Shown here one piece after another: positions 38,301 through 52,734 of a stretch of 64,000 nucleotides of DNA. The position numbers and the translations under genes were made by a program. How positions within the stretch are numbered: position 1 is the first letter of the stretch; every line of letters starts with the position of its first letter. The notes below the pieces were generated by a model. It ran no database searches, was not told the DNA's origin, and saw nothing but the letters and a program-made list of their open reading frames with translations. Origin of the DNA: Lanius collurio (Eukaryota > Chordata > Aves > Passeriformes > Laniidae); assembly GCA_020086605.1 (NCBI GenBank), contig JACBWW010000068.1, positions 1,731,982 through 1,795,981 of the forward strand. The letters run 5' to 3'.

Positions 38301-41165
38301 AGGGTGGAGGGAAAGCCCTCAACATTCTGAGTCTGCTTAAGTGAGCCCTAAAAAATTATGCTGGTGTTCTCTCAATTTTTTTAACCACCCTGTAAAACAG
38401 ACAATTTCTAGTAATGTGATTTTATAATGGGAGTTTGTTGCAGGCAATGGAAGGGATTCTGTTGAATTCCCTGGTCATCACCTGACTTTCTGTGGCTGTG
38501 AGATGTTGATTCTCTTCCAGAGTCATGATACACCAGTTTGCAGTTCAATTCCTTGCTCAAAGCAGATTTGCTGGTTAAATTTTAATTAATTTGGAGTTTG
38601 GATTAATTGTTTTTATCCATTAAGTACACTTTTTTTCCAAGGCAAAAAGGAGAAAGAAAGTGTGGTGTTCATTTTCACAGTTATGTCTCCCTCTAAAGCA
38701 AAAATATTTTATTTAGAAGAAAACATATTTGTCAGATGTTATGAGCATAATTTTGAAGAAGATCATTATGTGATGCTCCTCTTTTTATTCCCCATGCAGT
38801 CTGTTTGTGGGAGTTGGATGTTATTTGATAGTTTGAAAGACAAATAACTGGGTTCTTGGCTATGCTAATTTTGAAAATCTTTGCCAGCTCTATGGTCTTG
38901 CTGGAAATGAGCCAGAACCAAAACTCAGGAACTGAAAACCCCTGGACCCAAAGGTTTGGTGGAGGCTGCATTTCGAGGGTGGTTTGAGTCAGATTCCAGA
39001 TTCCTCTTCAGTCTCGTTTTTGTTGAATTTGGTCACATCAATATAAAATGTGACAGTTGCTGCTCGAGAGCTGTGAGCAAGCTGGGCTGGGTCTCACTCT
39101 GTTTCTTGACTTCTGTGAAGCTCTGCAAAAAAAGTGTCATAAATCAGCAGGAATAGGAGCAATCACAATGTGCTTTCTTTAAAACTGGAAACAAGGGGTA
39201 GGTCTGATTGTCAGGGACCCCTGAGCAGTGCAACAGCTCCTGCCAAGGAGAGCATGGCCAAAATCCCTCATTCTCAGTGCAGCTTTAACCTGTGCATTTC
39301 AGAAGTAAGGTTTGTCCCATGGAGCATCCTCAGTTTGCACCACAAACTGAGGGGAGTGCTGGGTTAGAAGGGTTCTGTGTCCCCAGTCCTGATCTAAGCA
39401 GGGAGATGGAACTGGAGAGCCCAAAGCCCTGCTGTGCCCACCCACAGCTCTCAGTGCTCTTGTGGACCCTCTGCCTCTCTCATCTCTGAAGTTTAAATCA
39501 AGACAAAATACTCCAAGAACGGGAAAATGTGTTTATAAAAGTGGTCATGATTGTAAGAAAATTTGATATTACAGTAAATCCTTGAAAAAAGACCTCAAAG
39601 AAACTCTAAATGATTTAGAACCAGATTGAAATAGCAGCAGTTTCCTTGGGCAGCCAAGGGGTGACGTTGGCTGCTGCTGTGTGGGGACATTTGGCAATGC
39701 TCTGGGGTAAGGGGATACCAAGGAACTCTGTGGGTCACTTCATTTAGATCCTGTAAACATTTCCATAATCAGTAATCATCTGCTCTGTTTCCTAACTCTG
39801 TGTGGATCACTGTAACAGTCTAATCACTTACACAAATACACAGTTCCAACACCACTAATTAGGATTCTGAAGAGCTGGCAAAAAGCCAGTCTATGTTCTA
39901 CATGTACAATCAATTTATTGTTAAACATTTAAAGAGCCAACTATTTATTTATACCTTAATGAGAATTTTTTCTTTCTTTTTTTTTTTTTTTTTTTCTTTC
40001 TGTTTCTGTCTTTACAAATGAATCCTGAGCATCTTTCTACCCAGAGAGCTGCATTCATTCTTCCAGCAACCCCATTTAAACAGGTACTGTTTCAGCAAAG
40101 AGGAATTTAATGCTTTGCACTGCTCTGGCAGATTGTGGCTGCACGAGAATAAATAAGGATCTGGCAGGTCACTACTCATTTTTGAATCACTGCTCTGCTA
40201 AATTCTCAAAATCCAGTGTGATCAAAGTACTGCTTTGGTGTTGTTAGGAACCCTTTTATAGCATGAGTGCCTCAGGGTGCAGCTGAGACAGAGCCCCCCA
40301 GGCCTGGACATTGCCCAGACACGGAGGGAGGACGACCCACACCCTGAAATCTGTAATGGGACCAGCAGGAGCAGACAGAAATATGGGGCACATAAGGATG
40401 AGTCCATATTAGTGGTGGAGTCTCTAAACCAGCTTTTAGTATTGTTGCCTTAAACGTTGGGATGTGATGCCCTGGAGAATTTCCCTTCTTTTTGCTGTCT
40501 CAACAGATTATTTTAAGTGTAAATAGATAAACATAGTTTACATCTGAAATTAAAATCCTCACAACTTGAAAAGCATCCAGAAAACAATTACAGATGCTCC
40601 AAAGTGTTGTGTGCTGCCTAATGATCACTTGATGATGTATTTCATACATTTCATCTGAGAAATCTCAGAAAATTCAAATTATCTGCTGTAATTAGGTACT
40701 TCTATTGCCTTGCCATGCTGTTGAATCCTTGCAGAGGATGGATGTTTGCTTGGTTAAAGCAATAATCAGTGAAACTGAATTACTTCTGAGCTTTCATTTT
40801 GCAAGAATAAAGTAAATTGCTCATCAACAAGAGGAGGAGGTGTCAGTGTAGAGGTGCCTGAGCACTGCCCCGTGTGCTGCAGGCAGCCAGAGCCACGGCA
40901 GGGATGGGGCTGGGAAGGTGTGAGGAGAGCCCAGAGGTGTCCCCTGGCTTGGGCTGGTGGAGAACCTGGAGGAAGGGAGGTGTGACAGCAATGGCTGCAC
41001 TTTTGGGCTGCAGAGAGGGGTGGGCTGGTGGGCAGTTTGTGAGAGCAGAGAATTTGGGGACAGAGATGGTGTTTCTGCTGTGACTCCTGAGAGCTGCTGG
41101 GTGCTCTTCACAGAGTGAGCTTGGGGAAGGCTGTGACAGGGGACAAAATACTCTGCTTTATTCTC
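38301..41165. other. Intergenic DNA
   Basis: No gene recognised. A T-rich run of about 19 lies at 39977-39995. 40840-41100 is a GC-richer patch without recognisable content. Confidence 0.5.
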
Positions 41166-41167
41166 CA

Positions 41168-41285
41168 AAGGAATGAGAGGTTTGGGGTTGGAAGGAACTT
41201 CTGGAGATCTTCAATCCCACAGCTGGAGCAGGTTCACCCTGAGCAGGGTGCACAGGACTCTGTGCTGAGACAGGCAAAAAGAGTC
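41168..41285 (-). mobile_element. CR1 LINE 3' end fragment
   Basis: GGTTTGGGGTTGGAAGGAAC, then TTCTGGAGATCTTCAATCCCA, the reverse complement of a CR1 3' terminus, followed by decayed upstream CR1 sequence (AGCAGGTTCACCCTGAGCAG). Truncated. Confidence 0.65.
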
Positions 41286-43424
41286 CAACACATCAGTGCA
41301 ATTTAATACTTACTAAAAACTCCTACAAATTCTACTAACAAAGGCAGGTTCTACAAATCCTGTATTCCTACAGGTTTGACACTGGGGAGCCATAGGACTG
41401 CAGTGGCACATTCTGCCTTGTGTGAGAATGGATAGTCTGGGTAGGGACTCATCCAGCATCACCTCCTTCCTCCCAAACTCCTCCATTTTCGTTGGAGGCC
41501 CAAGCAGCAGCTTCCATTCCTTTCCCTCTGAACTTCCATTATTTTTCATCTGTGGCTGGACATGACCCCTGAGCAAAAACAAACTGCAAGAAAATCAATG
41601 AAGTGAGATATCCTGTACCTTTGTTGTGTGATTAAAGAAGAAATTGAAAGCTCAAAAACGTAAAAACTTTGATTTTTTGCCCTTTTTTTCCCCCAAATAA
41701 GTTCAATACCACAAAAATAATCTTATTTATTTCAGTCCTACTGTCCTACTTCCTTCTCTGAAGAGTGGCCCATGTCATCAGCTATAAAATTACTTCTTGC
41801 AAGGATAGAGAAGATAACAAGAATATAGTTTAGAATTTTATGATGGAAAAGTGATACTTGAAGCAGAACTATTCCTACAACAGTGCAGCTTTCAGGGCTC
41901 AGGTTTGGTCCCAGAAACTTCTGGGGATTGGATTCTGCAGCCCTTCTCAGGGCCATGCAGAGGTGTAAGGGAGCACAGCTACGTCACTGCCCTTTTATAT
42001 CTTTTCACACTGTTGAGCAATTTTTATTGCAGTCTTAAATCAGTATAAACTGATTGCTGCCCCCATAAGTAACTCTGACATATAATTTAATGTATGAATT
42101 GAGACACAGAACATAAAGAACAGGTGATAAAATATTATGCCCACACTGAGAACATTAAAATGCTGATGTTTGGAACAGCTGGCTTAGCCCTTTTTTCTCA
42201 GCTGGAATAAATAGCAATATTAAAGGATTAGCATAACCAACAACAAGTGTTGAAGGACTTGATTTCATTCCAGGCAATGGGAATATTTAGGAACCAGTAT
42301 TTTGAGCCTTAATCAGAAGAAGACTTTATTTCTTCCATATACATTTTTAATAATGTTGTCTAGATATGGACATATTTATTATGTTTATATCAATTTGATT
42401 TTTAATGTGGAAACCTTTGGAGTATGAGTTCTTGGGGCATGGTTTTGGTTTTTGGTTTTTATTGGAAATTTTTGTGTGCCTTTGTAAAAGAGTATATCCT
42501 GGTGTTTTAAGAAGGTTTTTTCATTGGTTTACCATTACTAATTTAGAATAGAAGTGGAGGAAAAGTAGTTAACCATCAGAAAACATAAAGATCAGACAAG
42601 GAGTAAAAGCAGATCCTATCTTCTGTATATGTGTCTGAGATCTCCAACCAGATTTCAAAATAGTAGAACTTAAAAGAACAAATGAAGAAAATGAGGAAGA
42701 TTAGTGGTGGTGTCATTCCTAAAATGAGAGAGGGAGACCATGGAGCAGCTGAAAGGTCAGAAAATTGAAGCCTGAATATTAAATACATAATATTTGATAT
42801 CACACTCACAAGAGCATCAGTGCAGGTTTTCAGAGTGAGGATTTTCCTCGCAGCTGCAGCAGGGACCAGCCTTTTCCTTGGGCCTTTTCCAGGGATGTCC
42901 TAAAGCTGAGGGAGAAGAGTGGATGAGTGGGGCTCTGGGGGATCATCTGAAGGAAGATGCACACAGATGGCTGGAAGGAGCAGTGAGGCACCATTCAGCT
43001 TTGTCTGGCAGTTTGCTGGGGCAGTTTTGGAAGATAACATGGGTTTTTTAGGGCCTTTCATCAGTAAATCCTTGGAATAAAATAAGAAAATGAGGAGTAC
43101 TGTGTGGCCTTCTGGCAAATCCCACCAGTTTTGTGATTTGATTTTTTTTCCCTGAATGTTTCAGGAGTTGAATTTTGATGCCAGCTTAATTGTTAGGGTC
43201 TCTGAGTAGATCAGCCAGCCCTTCATTCATTTTTTAGTGAACAACTTTCTGAAGTTAAATGAAAACATTCCACTCATCTGAACAGCCTTCTGCTTTTCTT
43301 TCTTTGAAGGCTTCCATGGGAAACCAGAGCCAGACTGTGGCCTGTGCTCACCTCCCACCCCACCAGCACAGGGTGTGGTGGGTTTGACTTCACTGTGCCA
43401 GCAGTGGCTCTGGGTTTGGTGCCC
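41286..43424. other. Intergenic DNA
   Basis: AT-rich, single-copy. No gene or clear transposon recognised. Confidence 0.5.
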
Positions 43425-43505
43425 TGAGCTGGGGGGTCTGTGCATGGCTGGATCCTTGTGGGTCCCTTCCAACACAGACTATTTTTTGGTTCTGTAATTC
43501 TGAGT
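43425..43505 (+). mobile_element. CR1 LINE 3' end fragment (short)
   Basis: GGCTGGATCCTTGTGGGTCC, then CTTCCAACACAGACTATTTT and TTGGTTCTGTAATTCTGAG. This is a diverged CR1 tail of about 80 bp. Confidence 0.65.
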
Positions 43506-44850
43506 TTAACTCCATCTGTGACAGTGTTTTCCTTCCCCCCCAGGCGCAGGGAAGGCTGGTGGGTGCAGCAGTTGTGCACAGAAAGGGCTCCTCATCCTCC
43601 AGTTTTGTCCCTGGGGAAACAAGCTCTGTCCAGCTCAGGCAGCCAGGAATGGATGGGGTCCCTCCATCAGCTTGAGCTGTTGAACAGCCCCTGCTCATCC
43701 CCCCTGCAGGGTTGTTTCAAGTGAAGTCACTGGAAATGGCTGCTAAACTCAGAGAAGGAGGGAGGTGTTTAAAAACTGAACCCCACACCTTGGTTCAATA
43801 ACAGCAGAAGCCCTGGAAAGGTAAGATGGGCTTCCAGGCAGCTCCATGGTGTCAGGGAAGGTTGATGGGACACTGTCAGGCATTTACAGACTGTGGTTAG
43901 AAAACCACAGTGAATGGTAACAATTCACTGAAGTTTAGAACTCCATGATTATCAGAGGTATGCAAAGGGGTTTTTATGAAATGCAAATCCTCAAAAATGC
44001 AAATTTTTTCTTTGCTATGATTTTATTCAGAATTTCTGAAAAAAAATCTGAATCTGTGGGACATCCCTTGGTTACACAAAACAAAAATTAATTAATTTTC
44101 CTTTAAAAAAATGACTGATTTAAGACTAAACTATCATTTTGTTTTCAACATTTAGAAGTGCTCTAGGGGGGAAAAAAAAAGTGACATTTGGGAGAATGTA
44201 AAATCACTAATTTAAAAGGGGTAATGTTCATCTCATGAAAGGTGACCCTGTGAAGTTTACAAAGTGACACCATCACCACAGTCAGAATGACCTGAGAGAG
44301 AATTTGCAGTTTCATGTATAGGCTGTTTCATCACAGGTGTCATGTCCCACATGTCTCACCAACCTCCCACGAGAAGGACATGGATGTTAAAATAACTTGG
44401 AGAGGTTAAAAGATCTTCCTTGTTTAAAAAAGAAAACACTGACTGTCTGTGAATTCTGTGTTGGAATTTCACTGCATCCCATTTTGTGATCATTTAGTGA
44501 GCCTTTACCTTTAGAGCAAGCTGTCCAGAAGGGCACAGGCTGTGGAGCTGTTGGGACACATGTCCTGTTTCCACCAAGAGTAATGCCTTTATTGTTTGTG
44601 CATCAAGATATAAAGACTTCTTGTTCACATAATGGATACAGCTGGTTGGGTGGGGGGCAGGGAGGTCCTTACAATAAAAAGGCATTTGATTGCTGCTGGG
44701 ATCCTTGTCAGTAAAATACTCAAAGATGGTTAATTGGACATTAATGTGTCGGGTTTTCAACAAAATAACAAGAAATTTGCCAAAAATAAAGCCCGAAGGA
44801 AACACGCCTCCAAATTTTACAACAAAGCTTTGTTTAAAATAGAAGTTAAA
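43506..44850. other. Intergenic DNA
   Basis: Short GC-richer patch at 43530-43700, then AT-rich single-copy DNA. Nothing recognisable as a gene. Confidence 0.5.
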
Positions 44851-45600
44851 GCAGCGAAGATTTATGACATGTTGACATAACTGATGGTAAAGGAGTTGGC
44901 TGAAGCTGAGGGTGTGAAGGTCCAAATGAGAACATCTGCATTAAGAAGCTAATTCTCTTAAACATACTGATCAAAATATTAATGCTACATGTAAACACAA
45001 GTGCTTTATCTGACAGTGATTTACATTTGGAACGACCTAATCCAACTGTGCACTGCATCTTTATTCATTACCAGCAGCCTTTACTTAACACTTCATGCCC
45101 GCTTGCACAGGTGGACAATCTACTCAGAGTGACTATTGTGTTTATGTTATTTTTTCATAAGCAGGGTTTGAAATTTGTCAAACTGCATCATTGTTTAACT
45201 ATGTGCCAGTCAAAGGGAAATTGCCAGATGGAGCAGCTTTCCCCTAACCTTGCTCCAGGCAATGAAATTACACATAGGCCACAGTCTTATGTCAAGTCTT
45301 TAAAAAAAACAAAAAAAAAAAAAAGAAGAAGAAGAAAAAAAAAGAGCCAGGCCATGAATAGGCATGACTATGTGCATTCACAAAACCTGGCTTTCTTATG
45401 CCACTAATTTTATATGAAGGCTCATGCCAATAGTAAATAAAACTTCATGTCCGTCATGTCACTCATTAACTAGGTGCTCATAATTTATGTATTTAAGGCT
45501 TGCTTGTCCACCAAGCAATCAAACAGTAAACCATGTTTTATAGGTGTTAGTGTTTATAGAAACTGTAAATAAATGTCAAACAAAAAAAATTGCGTTTCAG
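44851..45600. promoter_or_regulatory. Candidate conserved non-coding element block
   Basis: A long unique stretch with no repeat other than an A-rich run at 45301-45343. Words such as ATTTACATTTGGAACGACCT, ACTCATTAACTAGG and AAGCAATCAAACAG look like the core of a developmental enhancer. Only evolutionary comparison can confirm this. Confidence 0.4.
45301..45343. repeat. A-rich low-complexity tract
   Basis: A-runs broken by C and then G (AAGAAGAAGAAG). Confidence 0.85.
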
Positions 45601-48600
45601 AAAAATGATCAGGGTTAAGTCATTTATCATTGTTCCAACTGGAAAAATCTGAGAACCTGTCAGTGCCAAAGCAAATGTTTCTCTGGCTTTTTCTAGCATG
45701 CAGCTTCAACTACCAGATTGTAGAATTCTATTAGCAGGGTTTGATGAAATGGAAAATTTGCAGATCATGTGTTTTGGCCGAACCTCTCACTCAAAGAATG
45801 GGACAAGCTGGCTCTTCTTTAACACGGTGGCCTTGTGTTGTCACTCTTGGTTGCCTTTTTCCTGCTCATTCCTGACCCCAGTGATTAGCTGGGATGGTTT
45901 GGGCAGAAGTCAGGCTGCTCTGGAGCAGTTCTTTGCGAGTGAAGGGAGGGCAGTGTGAGCCCTGCTGCCGAGGTGGGCACTGGCAGGGCTGCAGAGCCTG
46001 CTGTAGGACTGCCCTGTCCCAAACAGGGCACAGCAAGGACTCACAGCCACCCACTCCTTGCTGCTGTCACGTTGCTGATCTCCATCCAAGTTCACCCTGA
46101 CTCAGAGCTGCCCTCGTGGGCCTCCAGGTAAGTGTGTTCTGGCTGGTTGGAGCTGCACCTCCCAGGCTGTGTTTTACATGCTGGTTATGGGCACTGTGGC
46201 TCGGATTTGGGAACGAGGACATTTGGAAACAAGCAGGTTTGGAAACGAGGAGGTGTGGACAGTGAGAGTGTGCTGCCAGTGTGCACTGATGCTGCAGGGC
46301 ACAGATGCTGCAGGTGCCAGGTGCCACCTCTGTTCTGAGATGTTTGTGCACATGAGTGCTAAATACAAACCCGTTTGGTGCTTTTGGTGGCTCTAAAAAA
46401 GAGTGTGTAACCCTAATGCTTTCTAGATTGGTTTGTCCCTAAAACTTGCATTTAGGTGGAGCTCCTTGATGGGTTGGAAACTCATGGACAGCCACCTCAT
46501 GATGTGGACAGTGAGGTGGTGTAGCCTACAGGAAAAAAGAAGTGAACAAAGTGTAGGTGAAGACAGTGGCATACCTGTTACTGTTTCAAAAATACGATTA
46601 AATGATGAGTACAGGCATTCTTGTGGCCATGAACATGAGGGAGGTGACTTGTGCTTTGGGAGGGACTGTCAGACTCCCTGCATGTGAGAGTGCCTTGAGT
46701 GTTCCCAAAAGCTCCTGCTGTTACAGTCCAATTTGCCTGTACTGAGCTGTTCACAGTGAAACTCAATTAACATCAGCCAGAGAACCCAGTGCCTCCAGAG
46801 CCTTGTTGGAGGGCTACTGCTGTTTGTGAAGTACCTGTGCTCTGCTGGATTTTTCCTTGTTTTCTCCCTTCATACTAAGATTAATTCATTTTGAGTTTAA
46901 ATTTCTTTTTTGAATTGTCATTTCCATCTTTATTGGTTTTTCACAAGCTTTGAGTAGCATTTGCCAAGAAAACTTGCCCTGGCAGGTCTGGCACAGGCCC
47001 CTCGGATGCATTTACGAGTCCTGTTTCAACAGCTCCATGAAGGGTGCATGACAGATCAGCCTCAGTATTTCCTCCACGCTGTTGTGCCCACCATAGATTA
47101 CTTTAGTTCTGAGTTATTTGAAAACTCATCCAAATTAAACAAATAGGCTCTCAACGTTTTGAGTATGGTAATGTGTGGTGTCCAATTTCACAGTATTTCT
47201 AGGGAATTTGTAACCGATGTTATTTCTGTCTATTTGACCAAATTCTGAGGCCTTCGTTGAGGGCTCCACTGCAAACTGTTTCTGAGCTGTGCTGTGCACC
47301 TGTATCAGGGACAAGCCCTCAGATTTCCACTGGATTCTTACTCAGCAAAAGTTCCATCAACTCTGCTCAGACCTGTGGCTCATGAACGTCCACAGAAAAT
47401 TTTCCTGATTGCTGAAGCTCCTCATGCTCATTGGTGATCATTCACTGTGTACACAAGGGACATTTGGAATGCTCTTTTGTGGTTCAGTTTGATTTGCTGG
47501 TTTATGAATGGCATTTTAAAATATATAAAGTATACCTATTCTATGTTCTCTTGCTTCCTAAGGACAGTCTCTGATTCTACAGGCTTGAAAAAATACAGGC
47601 AATAAATACTTTCAAATAGCCACAGACATAATTCATGCCTTGTAATGCATGTTTTAAAAATCAGGCCTTTTTCTGGCTCATTACCCAGCCTGCAGATTTG
47701 ATTTTTTTAATTAATGTAAGAGCACCTTCTTTATGGCATGTTCATGTTTACCCAAAAGTCACATCATTTTTCAAGTTATACAAGGTGTCAGTGCTGAGGG
47801 TAATGAGCGCTATTGCTCACATACCAAAACGAGCAGTACTTCTAATTTTTTTCCTAAATCTGTCTAGAAAAGGAGAATCAAAAATGTTTTTCCCCCGTAG
47901 GATTTGTGTGCCAGACACAAGAGCCACAAGGCAGCCATCAGGTCAGCTGCTACAGGAGGTGTTTGTGAGGGCTCAGCCCCTCCGTGAGCCCCAGCGAGGA
48001 CCCACCCACGGCCATGAGACATTTGCACCACTGGCAACAGCTCCCAGTGGACCAGTGGCATTCTTATCTGGTCGTAGTGGAACACACAGTGGACTTAGAA
48101 ACAGTCTGAGCACGGGCAGAAGCAGTTCCTGCTGCCTTTCACAAGTCTGAGAACCCGGTTAAGTCCATGTCGTGTTTTTGTTTCTCTTTTTATTGGGCAT
48201 GGTCAGGTTGCAGTGAGGAGCACTGTACAGAGCTGGTCAAGGGCTCTTCCTCTTAATTTCTCCTGATGACTGCAAGAAACTGCGTAGTCTTGATCATGTT
48301 TCAGAAGTTAGAAACATTTCTTCTCCTTCCATTTTCTTATTGCTGCAAGTTGCCCCTGGGGACTGGGGTTGACACCAGCGCTGATGGAGACACCAGGGCT
48401 TCTATGTGTGTGAGCTGCCTGATCTACAACTGCAGTTCCCCAGTGTCTGTGTTTCTCTGTCAGCAGAAACATGACAGGGCTGCAAGAAAAAATGTGAGCA
48501 CCTGGCAGAAAGACATTAGAAAAATTGATTTTAATTTTTTTCTTGAAATCATCTGATTTTATTAACTCTGATGATTTCCAGTGTGTGAAGCCTTTCAGAT

Positions 48601-50265
48601 TATAGACCCTGTTAAGCGTTATCATTCTGAACACCCAACAGCTCTCATAAATTTATAATTTTGGTTCAACGTATACAGCACATGTTTTTATTATCAAGTC
48701 TGAATGTATCAGAGCTGCTCCTCACACTGCTTTTCTGAGATGGTGGTTCCCAGATTCAGGAAGGCTGTCACTCACAGCAGGAGGGCAGAGGAGCTGAGGG
48801 TTGCTTTGGCAATCTCTTATCAGTGGTCATTTAAGCCTGCCTTTGATGCTGTCAGTATTTGCACAGAATATCCTGTGCCATCAGTGCCAGGTACATGCAT
48901 GGTTTTCTAGAGAGAAGTCAGCCCATGGCTGTGTTTTGTCTGGACAGAAATCCTCCTCGCTTCAGAAACCCTCAACACTTTAGGAAACCCTCCAAGCTGT
49001 GCTGCTCCAGGGATGTCAAAGCTGCAGGAAGGCTGCACCATTTGGCTTTGACCCCCGTGCAATGGCACCTTTGCTGATGTGCAGCTGCTGTGGATCCTCC
49101 TGACCACATTTCACACCCCCAGCAGTCCCACCTCCCCTCCCAGCCCCTCTCCATGTGCCAGAAGGGTCCATGGCAGAGGCTGCCCAGGGGTCTCAGCAAT
49201 GCCCAGCTGTCATTCATTCAATTATATCAGAACTCAACTGCCCTGAGAACGGAGATGTGCAAGTGATTCTTGGCTCCTGAATAATATTTTTGCCAAGGAG
49301 GATCACTGCCCTTTGTGTTTGATGCTGAGGAACATCTTTGCAGACTTGCTGTACTTCTGACAGCTCAGGGAATTTCTAAGTTGGAACCTATTAATCATGT
49401 TACTTGATGACTTATTCATTCAGTTTCCTCCTTTGTAAAGAACTTCTCTTTTAGTGGTTTAAAAATATGGGGTAGGACTAAACTTCAGACGTCCGCAGTG
49501 TCCAAACAATGTGTAGGAGTCTTTCTCAACTGCAGGGGATTATGCAGATTTTTTTTCAGTGCATCCCCTGTAACTGAATACAGATCCACATTCTTTCTGA
49601 GTGATAATGACTGAATGTTTCATTCATTGGTTCAGCAACCTCACTTTCCTAAAACACCACTTACAGTGCCGTGGTTTGGGTTTTAGAGCCTTTGTCAGCT
49701 CGGAGTTCGCTGAAATCACATCAGGAGAACTGTGACCTTCCTTCCTCTCCCACACCTTTTAGCTAAGCAGGAGATGAGTTGGCTCATCCTCTTCCCAGGA
49801 CAAATTTTAGGCTATGGTTTAGATTGAAATCCCTTCTGCTGTGTCTTCTGCACAAGAGCTGTGGCAGTGCCAGCAACAGGGTCCTTGGCAAGGGACAAGG
49901 GTGGGACAAGGCTTGGAGGGCCGGGGTGGGGAGCGGGCTCTGTCCATAGGGAAGAGGAAGAGACAGGTGTTATCTCACTGCTATTAGAAATTCCTGGGAC
50001 AGCTGGAAATCAAACTGATGGTGCATTGAATATTGATAGAATTGCTGTAATAACCTTGGTAATGGTGCAATTTTTGACAGAGGGAAGGAAATTTGTCAAG
50101 GAACTAACCTCGTTTTGGCATTTTCCTCTCCCCAAAATGGTGTGCAGAATAATTACAGTGCACAGAGTTATGGCATGGAGCTTACAGCTGCTCTCTGTAC
50201 ATCACAGATGCCAGCTCAATAGTCCAATAAAAAAAGTTGTACAAAGAATTGTATCCAAACATTAG
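45601..50265. other. Intergenic DNA
   Basis: No gene recognised. 46200-46260 has short local repeats (GGAAACGAGGA-like). 45890-46130 and 49000-49210 are GC-richer patches that may be old repeats. The 171-residue + strand frame at 47635-48150 has no known domain. Confidence 0.5.
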
Positions 50266-50269
50266 CATG

Positions 50270-51130
50270 AACTTGAACTGCTCAGAGCTTAAATCCGATA
50301 TTTTTTTTTACAGCAGTTTTTAGAGCTGTTGACCTCGAGAGCGTCCTGGTGTTCCAGGGGATAGCATTCCATTTTTCTCTTCACACATAATGAGCAGTGA
50401 ACTCCTTGATTGTTGTTGTCTGTTCCCTGCACTGAGAGACCACTGCAGCCAACAAATCCAGCGATTCATGCTGCAATCTAAACAGAGTGATGCATTGCAG
50501 GTGCTTTCCTCATCTCCTCACACCTCTCAAAAACATTAGGGGGGATTTTAAACTTCCTATTCAACTTTTAAATGGAGAGTCAGGTCAGTCTGTGGATTAG
50601 AAGACTAATAAATCTTCTGACTTCAGTTATTGTGCAAGTATCCAGCTAATATCTGCTGTTACCCTGGCTCACGGCGCTGGCCACGCTGACCTCGTCTCAG
50701 GCTGGGAGAGTGATAGCTTAATGAATATATCTAAAAGCCAATCATAAATTGCAAGCAAAGAAAACGTCACTTCTCTGATGTTTGTGTATAAAAATGGGCC
50801 CTTAAATTGCTTTCTCTCTTCATCATTCTTTGTTTGAGTTACCCGTAGGTGGCCGTTCCCGAGGATGGGAGCTGCAGTGCTGTAAATAAAGTCCAGCAGG
50901 ATGCAAGGTGCTGAAAAGAGTGACTTCACTGGCTCTGCTGCCCCGCCACAACGAAATGAACGATTGTTGATTTGTATTTAATGCTCAATTTCCTCTCCAT
51001 TACTACAAACCATGCAAGGCAGACCTCGTTTCAGGCTATTCATAGGAGAGCTCAATCTATCCGGTTTCACATCTGCTAAAAGCCCCCATGTCATACTAAT
51101 TACAATCTTCCCCTGGAAAGAATTTGAGTT
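50270..51130. promoter_or_regulatory. Candidate conserved non-coding element block
   Basis: Long non-repetitive stretch with CpGs kept in AT-rich context (CTCACGGCGCTGGCCACGCT, TACCCGTAGGTGGCCGTTCC) and homeodomain-like words (ATACTAATTACAATC at 51094). Probably one or more enhancers. Inference. Confidence 0.4.
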
Positions 51131-52734
51131 TTAAGGCCAAAGATAGATATACTTATTTATAACTAAAGCTCTAATCAATACAGCTGCTTGTTTGCAAGCT
51201 AGAATGATACTTTTGCAGCTGTATTTGTGTTCCAAATGCAAGAGGGATGCAGAAGTACAGCAAACAAGTGTCATTGTTGTACCTCTTCTAAGTATTTTAT
51301 AATAAGTGTGTTCAAAATGGAAACCACAGTGTCTCTGCCCTAATTTCTGTGCCACAGCAATTACTTCTCCTTGGCCCTTGGCCTGTGCACAGCCACAGAG
51401 CACAAGGTAATATTTGTGCTCCTTCTGAATCAAAGGGGATGACAGATTAGCTCCAGACAAATGAGCCAAATTAGCAGTGTAAGTCTTCAAAGGGTATTTT
51501 ACCTTGTTGTGTCCAATCTGCTGCTTTTACAGGGAACTGTGCACGACCTCTTTTATGATCAACCCCAAACTTAAAAGTAGGTTTTTGTTCCACTGTTTCT
51601 AGTGAAAGCTTATTCCAGTCATTGCTTGAGGGTTTTATAAATATTTTTCTAAATTTAAAAACAAATGCATTATCACCGATTTTATCCATGTACTCTTCTA
51701 CATCATTGCAGCTTGCACTTGTTTTCCTTAGCTTTTGCCTCAGGCACGAATACTCTGGAAGTGAATTAGAGGGACCAGAGCTATTAATTCTTGCTTGATT
51801 CCCCAAGTGCTCCAAGCTCCCTCCCCCATCGGCTGCAGGGAAGCTGTTGTGGGGTGGAAGTGCATCCCTTTAGGATGACACCTGCAGCCCCGGGCACTGT
51901 TTCCTCCAGTGCTCCAGAGCAGATTTGTAGGGAAGGCACAGGAACTTCTCAGCCAGGGAATTTTGCTCCTCAGCTGCAGCAGTCTGGAGTTTGAAGACTT
52001 CCTGAGCCAGAGGTGGTTTCTTGTTGCTTAATAGCCCTTGATGAATATTTTGCTCCAAGAATTTGGACAGTCACTTCTGAATGCAGGCACGCTTGTGGCA
52101 GCACAGAAGCAGCCCCTCTTCAGCTTGGTACACAAAGCCCTGCTGCTTTCTTTTGTTTTTCTTTTCTTTTTCTTTCTCTGTTTGTTTTAAACCTGTTTCT
52201 CACTAATTTCATTTGGTGTTCCAATTTTTTTCCTATTACAGGAGGTAAGGAGCAGTGGTTTACTACTTTGTGCCACTCCAGTGGGGAGTCTCTGCCCACT
52301 CTTGCAGCATGTTTACAGTTACTGTAAAACATAGGGATCTGCTACATTTTGTCTCAAGCCTTTCTCGTGATGAGCTTTTCTTTATGTTGCATTTTATTCT
52401 GCTTTCCATTTATTTTAATAACTTCTTTTGGAATGAGGAATATGCTAAAGCCAGTAATACTTTGCTATTCACTGAATATCTGATGTTACAGCCAGTGTAA
52501 AAAACCCAAACAAACAAACTTAAATACACAACATTTGTTGCTGTTCCTTCAGTCTGAGAATGGTTTGGTTCTCCTCACCTTTTTGTGAGGCTGCTGCATT
52601 TGATGGAGTTCTCTTTGCCGTGGAGCACCAAGCTTCATGCTCAGCATCATTTCCCTGAGTCACAGCAGAGAGAAACTCTCCTGTGCTTGCTGAGTTTCCC
52701 CAGCACTGCTCGCAGGACCTGCCTTCTCTCCATT

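Noticed and set aside
52240..52250. Acceptor ACAG followed 3 nt later by donor GTAAGG after a pyrimidine tract (possible micro-exon or recursive splice site)
   Set aside because: No host transcript is recognised here, and such close AG/GT pairs arise often by chance.
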